A DNA stretch of 5,152 bases. Source: Chloroflexota bacterium (GTDB lineage Bacteria > Chloroflexota > Limnocylindria > Limnocylindrales > CSP1-4). Both the position numbers and the translations under genes were made by a program. Location: contig JACCYW010000464.1 in assembly GCA_013696275.1 (NCBI GenBank), forward strand, positions 1 to 5,152, in the 5' to 3' direction. Under the pieces are notes generated by a model. It did no database searches. It worked only from the letters and a program-made list of their open reading frames with translations, and was not told the origin of the DNA. Shown piece after piece: positions 4,583 to 5,152 of this stretch; within the stretch, counting starts at the first letter, position 1; every line of letters starts with the position of its first letter.

Positions 4583-5152
4583 AGAGTCTGGCTTGCGAGG
4601 CGGAGATGGTGGCGCGTGTAGCGCTCCAGGGTGATGCGCTGGCTGTCGCTCAGCTGCTCGCAGACCCAGCCCCAATGGAGTGCGACCCAGTCACCGGGCT
4701 GGACGCTATCCGCGAACCCACGCGCTCGCACCTGGCGGGTCACCCGGACGCTCACCGGCTGACCAAGCACGAGCTGTCCTTCCACCATCCGGACCGGCTG
4801 ACGTTCGACGATCAGCTCTGGTCCCAGGACCGCCGTGACCCTGCCCCAACTGACGCGACAGCTGTCGATGGTGTCTAGTGAGTCGCCGGCGTCGCCGACC
4901 AGGCGGTAGACGTCCAGTACATGGAAGCTGTGGTGCGGACGAGCGCCAGCAGGTGCTTTGCTGAGGACCCAGTCGCGCGCGCGCCCGCGCAGCTGCGGAC
5001 CGAAGCGCCGGGCGAGCGAGTCGTACAGTTGCCGCACCTCCACGGTCTCCAGGAGCGGGTTGCCGATCCAGTAGGCCTCTACCACGCGATCGTCGAAGGG
5101 GTCGGCGATGCCGTTGGCGTGCGCGATGAGTTGAAGGTATGGCACAGCGCCG
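4579..5152 (-). CDS. DUF6390-like protein, N-terminus beyond the window
   Basis: The visible 190 residues read open through the right edge, so the true start lies outside. GTG at 5145 is in frame, but the residue before it (A, then G) and the conserved block that begins at once argue that it is internal. Conserved-looking blocks are LIAHANGIADPFDDRVVEAY (6-25, counted from the GTG) continuing WIGNPLL, RFGPQLRGRARDWVL (47-61), HHSFHVLDVYRLVG (71-84), IDSCRVSWGRVTAVLGPELI (93-112) and the C-terminal VALHWGWVCEQLS (154-166) with ERYTRHHLRLAS (174-185). I recognise this pattern as the uncharacterised DUF6390 family, from memory and without a search. No catalytic motif or membrane segment stands out; the repeated His and Trp residues are notable. 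It converges with the PadR gene, so operon membership with it is excluded. Its function is unknown, and upstream neighbours beyond the window would be the best clue. Confidence 0.8.
   Translation of the reverse strand, partial: GAVPYLQLIAHANGIADPFDDRVVEAYWIGNPLLETVEVRQLYDSLARRFGPQLRGRARDWVLSKAPAGARPHHSFHVLDVYRLVGDAGDSLDTIDSCRVSWGRVTAVLGPELIVERQPVRMVEGQLVLGQPVSVRVTRQVRARGFADSVQPGDWVALHWGWVCEQLSDSQRITLERYTRHHLRLASQTL

Overview
The window is GC-rich bacterial DNA with GTG starts, overlapping genes and almost no spacer. It carries a fused two-domain ABC permease, a PhaQ-like PadR regulator and a DUF6390-like protein. Together these suggest Chloroflexota or Actinomycetota, possibly an environmental or metagenomic genome, but the assignment is only by general character. 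No mobile element, tRNA, rRNA or CRISPR array is visible.

Layout. A divergent regulatory region at about 3635-3746 organises the window. Leftward (minus strand) runs an apparent four-gene operon: a 20-residue cysteine-rich microprotein (3634-3572), a lipoprotein substrate-binding protein (3515-2493), a fused permease with two EAA loops (2425-767) and an ATPase (770 to beyond the left edge). The ATPase start overlaps the permease stop in GTGA. The last three form a complete binding-protein-dependent importer of the ferric-ion/FbpABC-like class. Rightward (plus strand) run two small regulators. One is a DtxR/MntR-like winged-helix protein with a Cys/His tail (3747-4139). The other is a PadR-family regulator (4139-4582), whose start overlaps the preceding stop. 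A convergent, partial DUF6390-like gene (5152-4579) closes the window. Its stop and the PadR stop share one CTAG.

How the genes may work together. The Cys/His-tailed regulator probably senses a metal and controls the divergent importer operon, perhaps through the 15-bp perfect palindrome CGGTACCCGGTACCG at 3699-3713, just upstream of a good minus-strand promoter (TTGACA-16 bp-GACAAT). The first translated product of that operon would be the tiny peptide with seven cysteines in 20 residues, behind an AGGAGG ribosome-binding site. It is either a metal-binding microprotein that buffers or delivers the imported metal, or a cysteine-codon leader peptide that tunes expression of the importer. This peptide, with the Cys-tailed regulator and the importer, is the most novel part of the window. 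The transported substrate is not determined: the binding protein lacks the tandem tyrosines typical of ferric-binding proteins, so the common label 'iron transporter' should be treated with caution.
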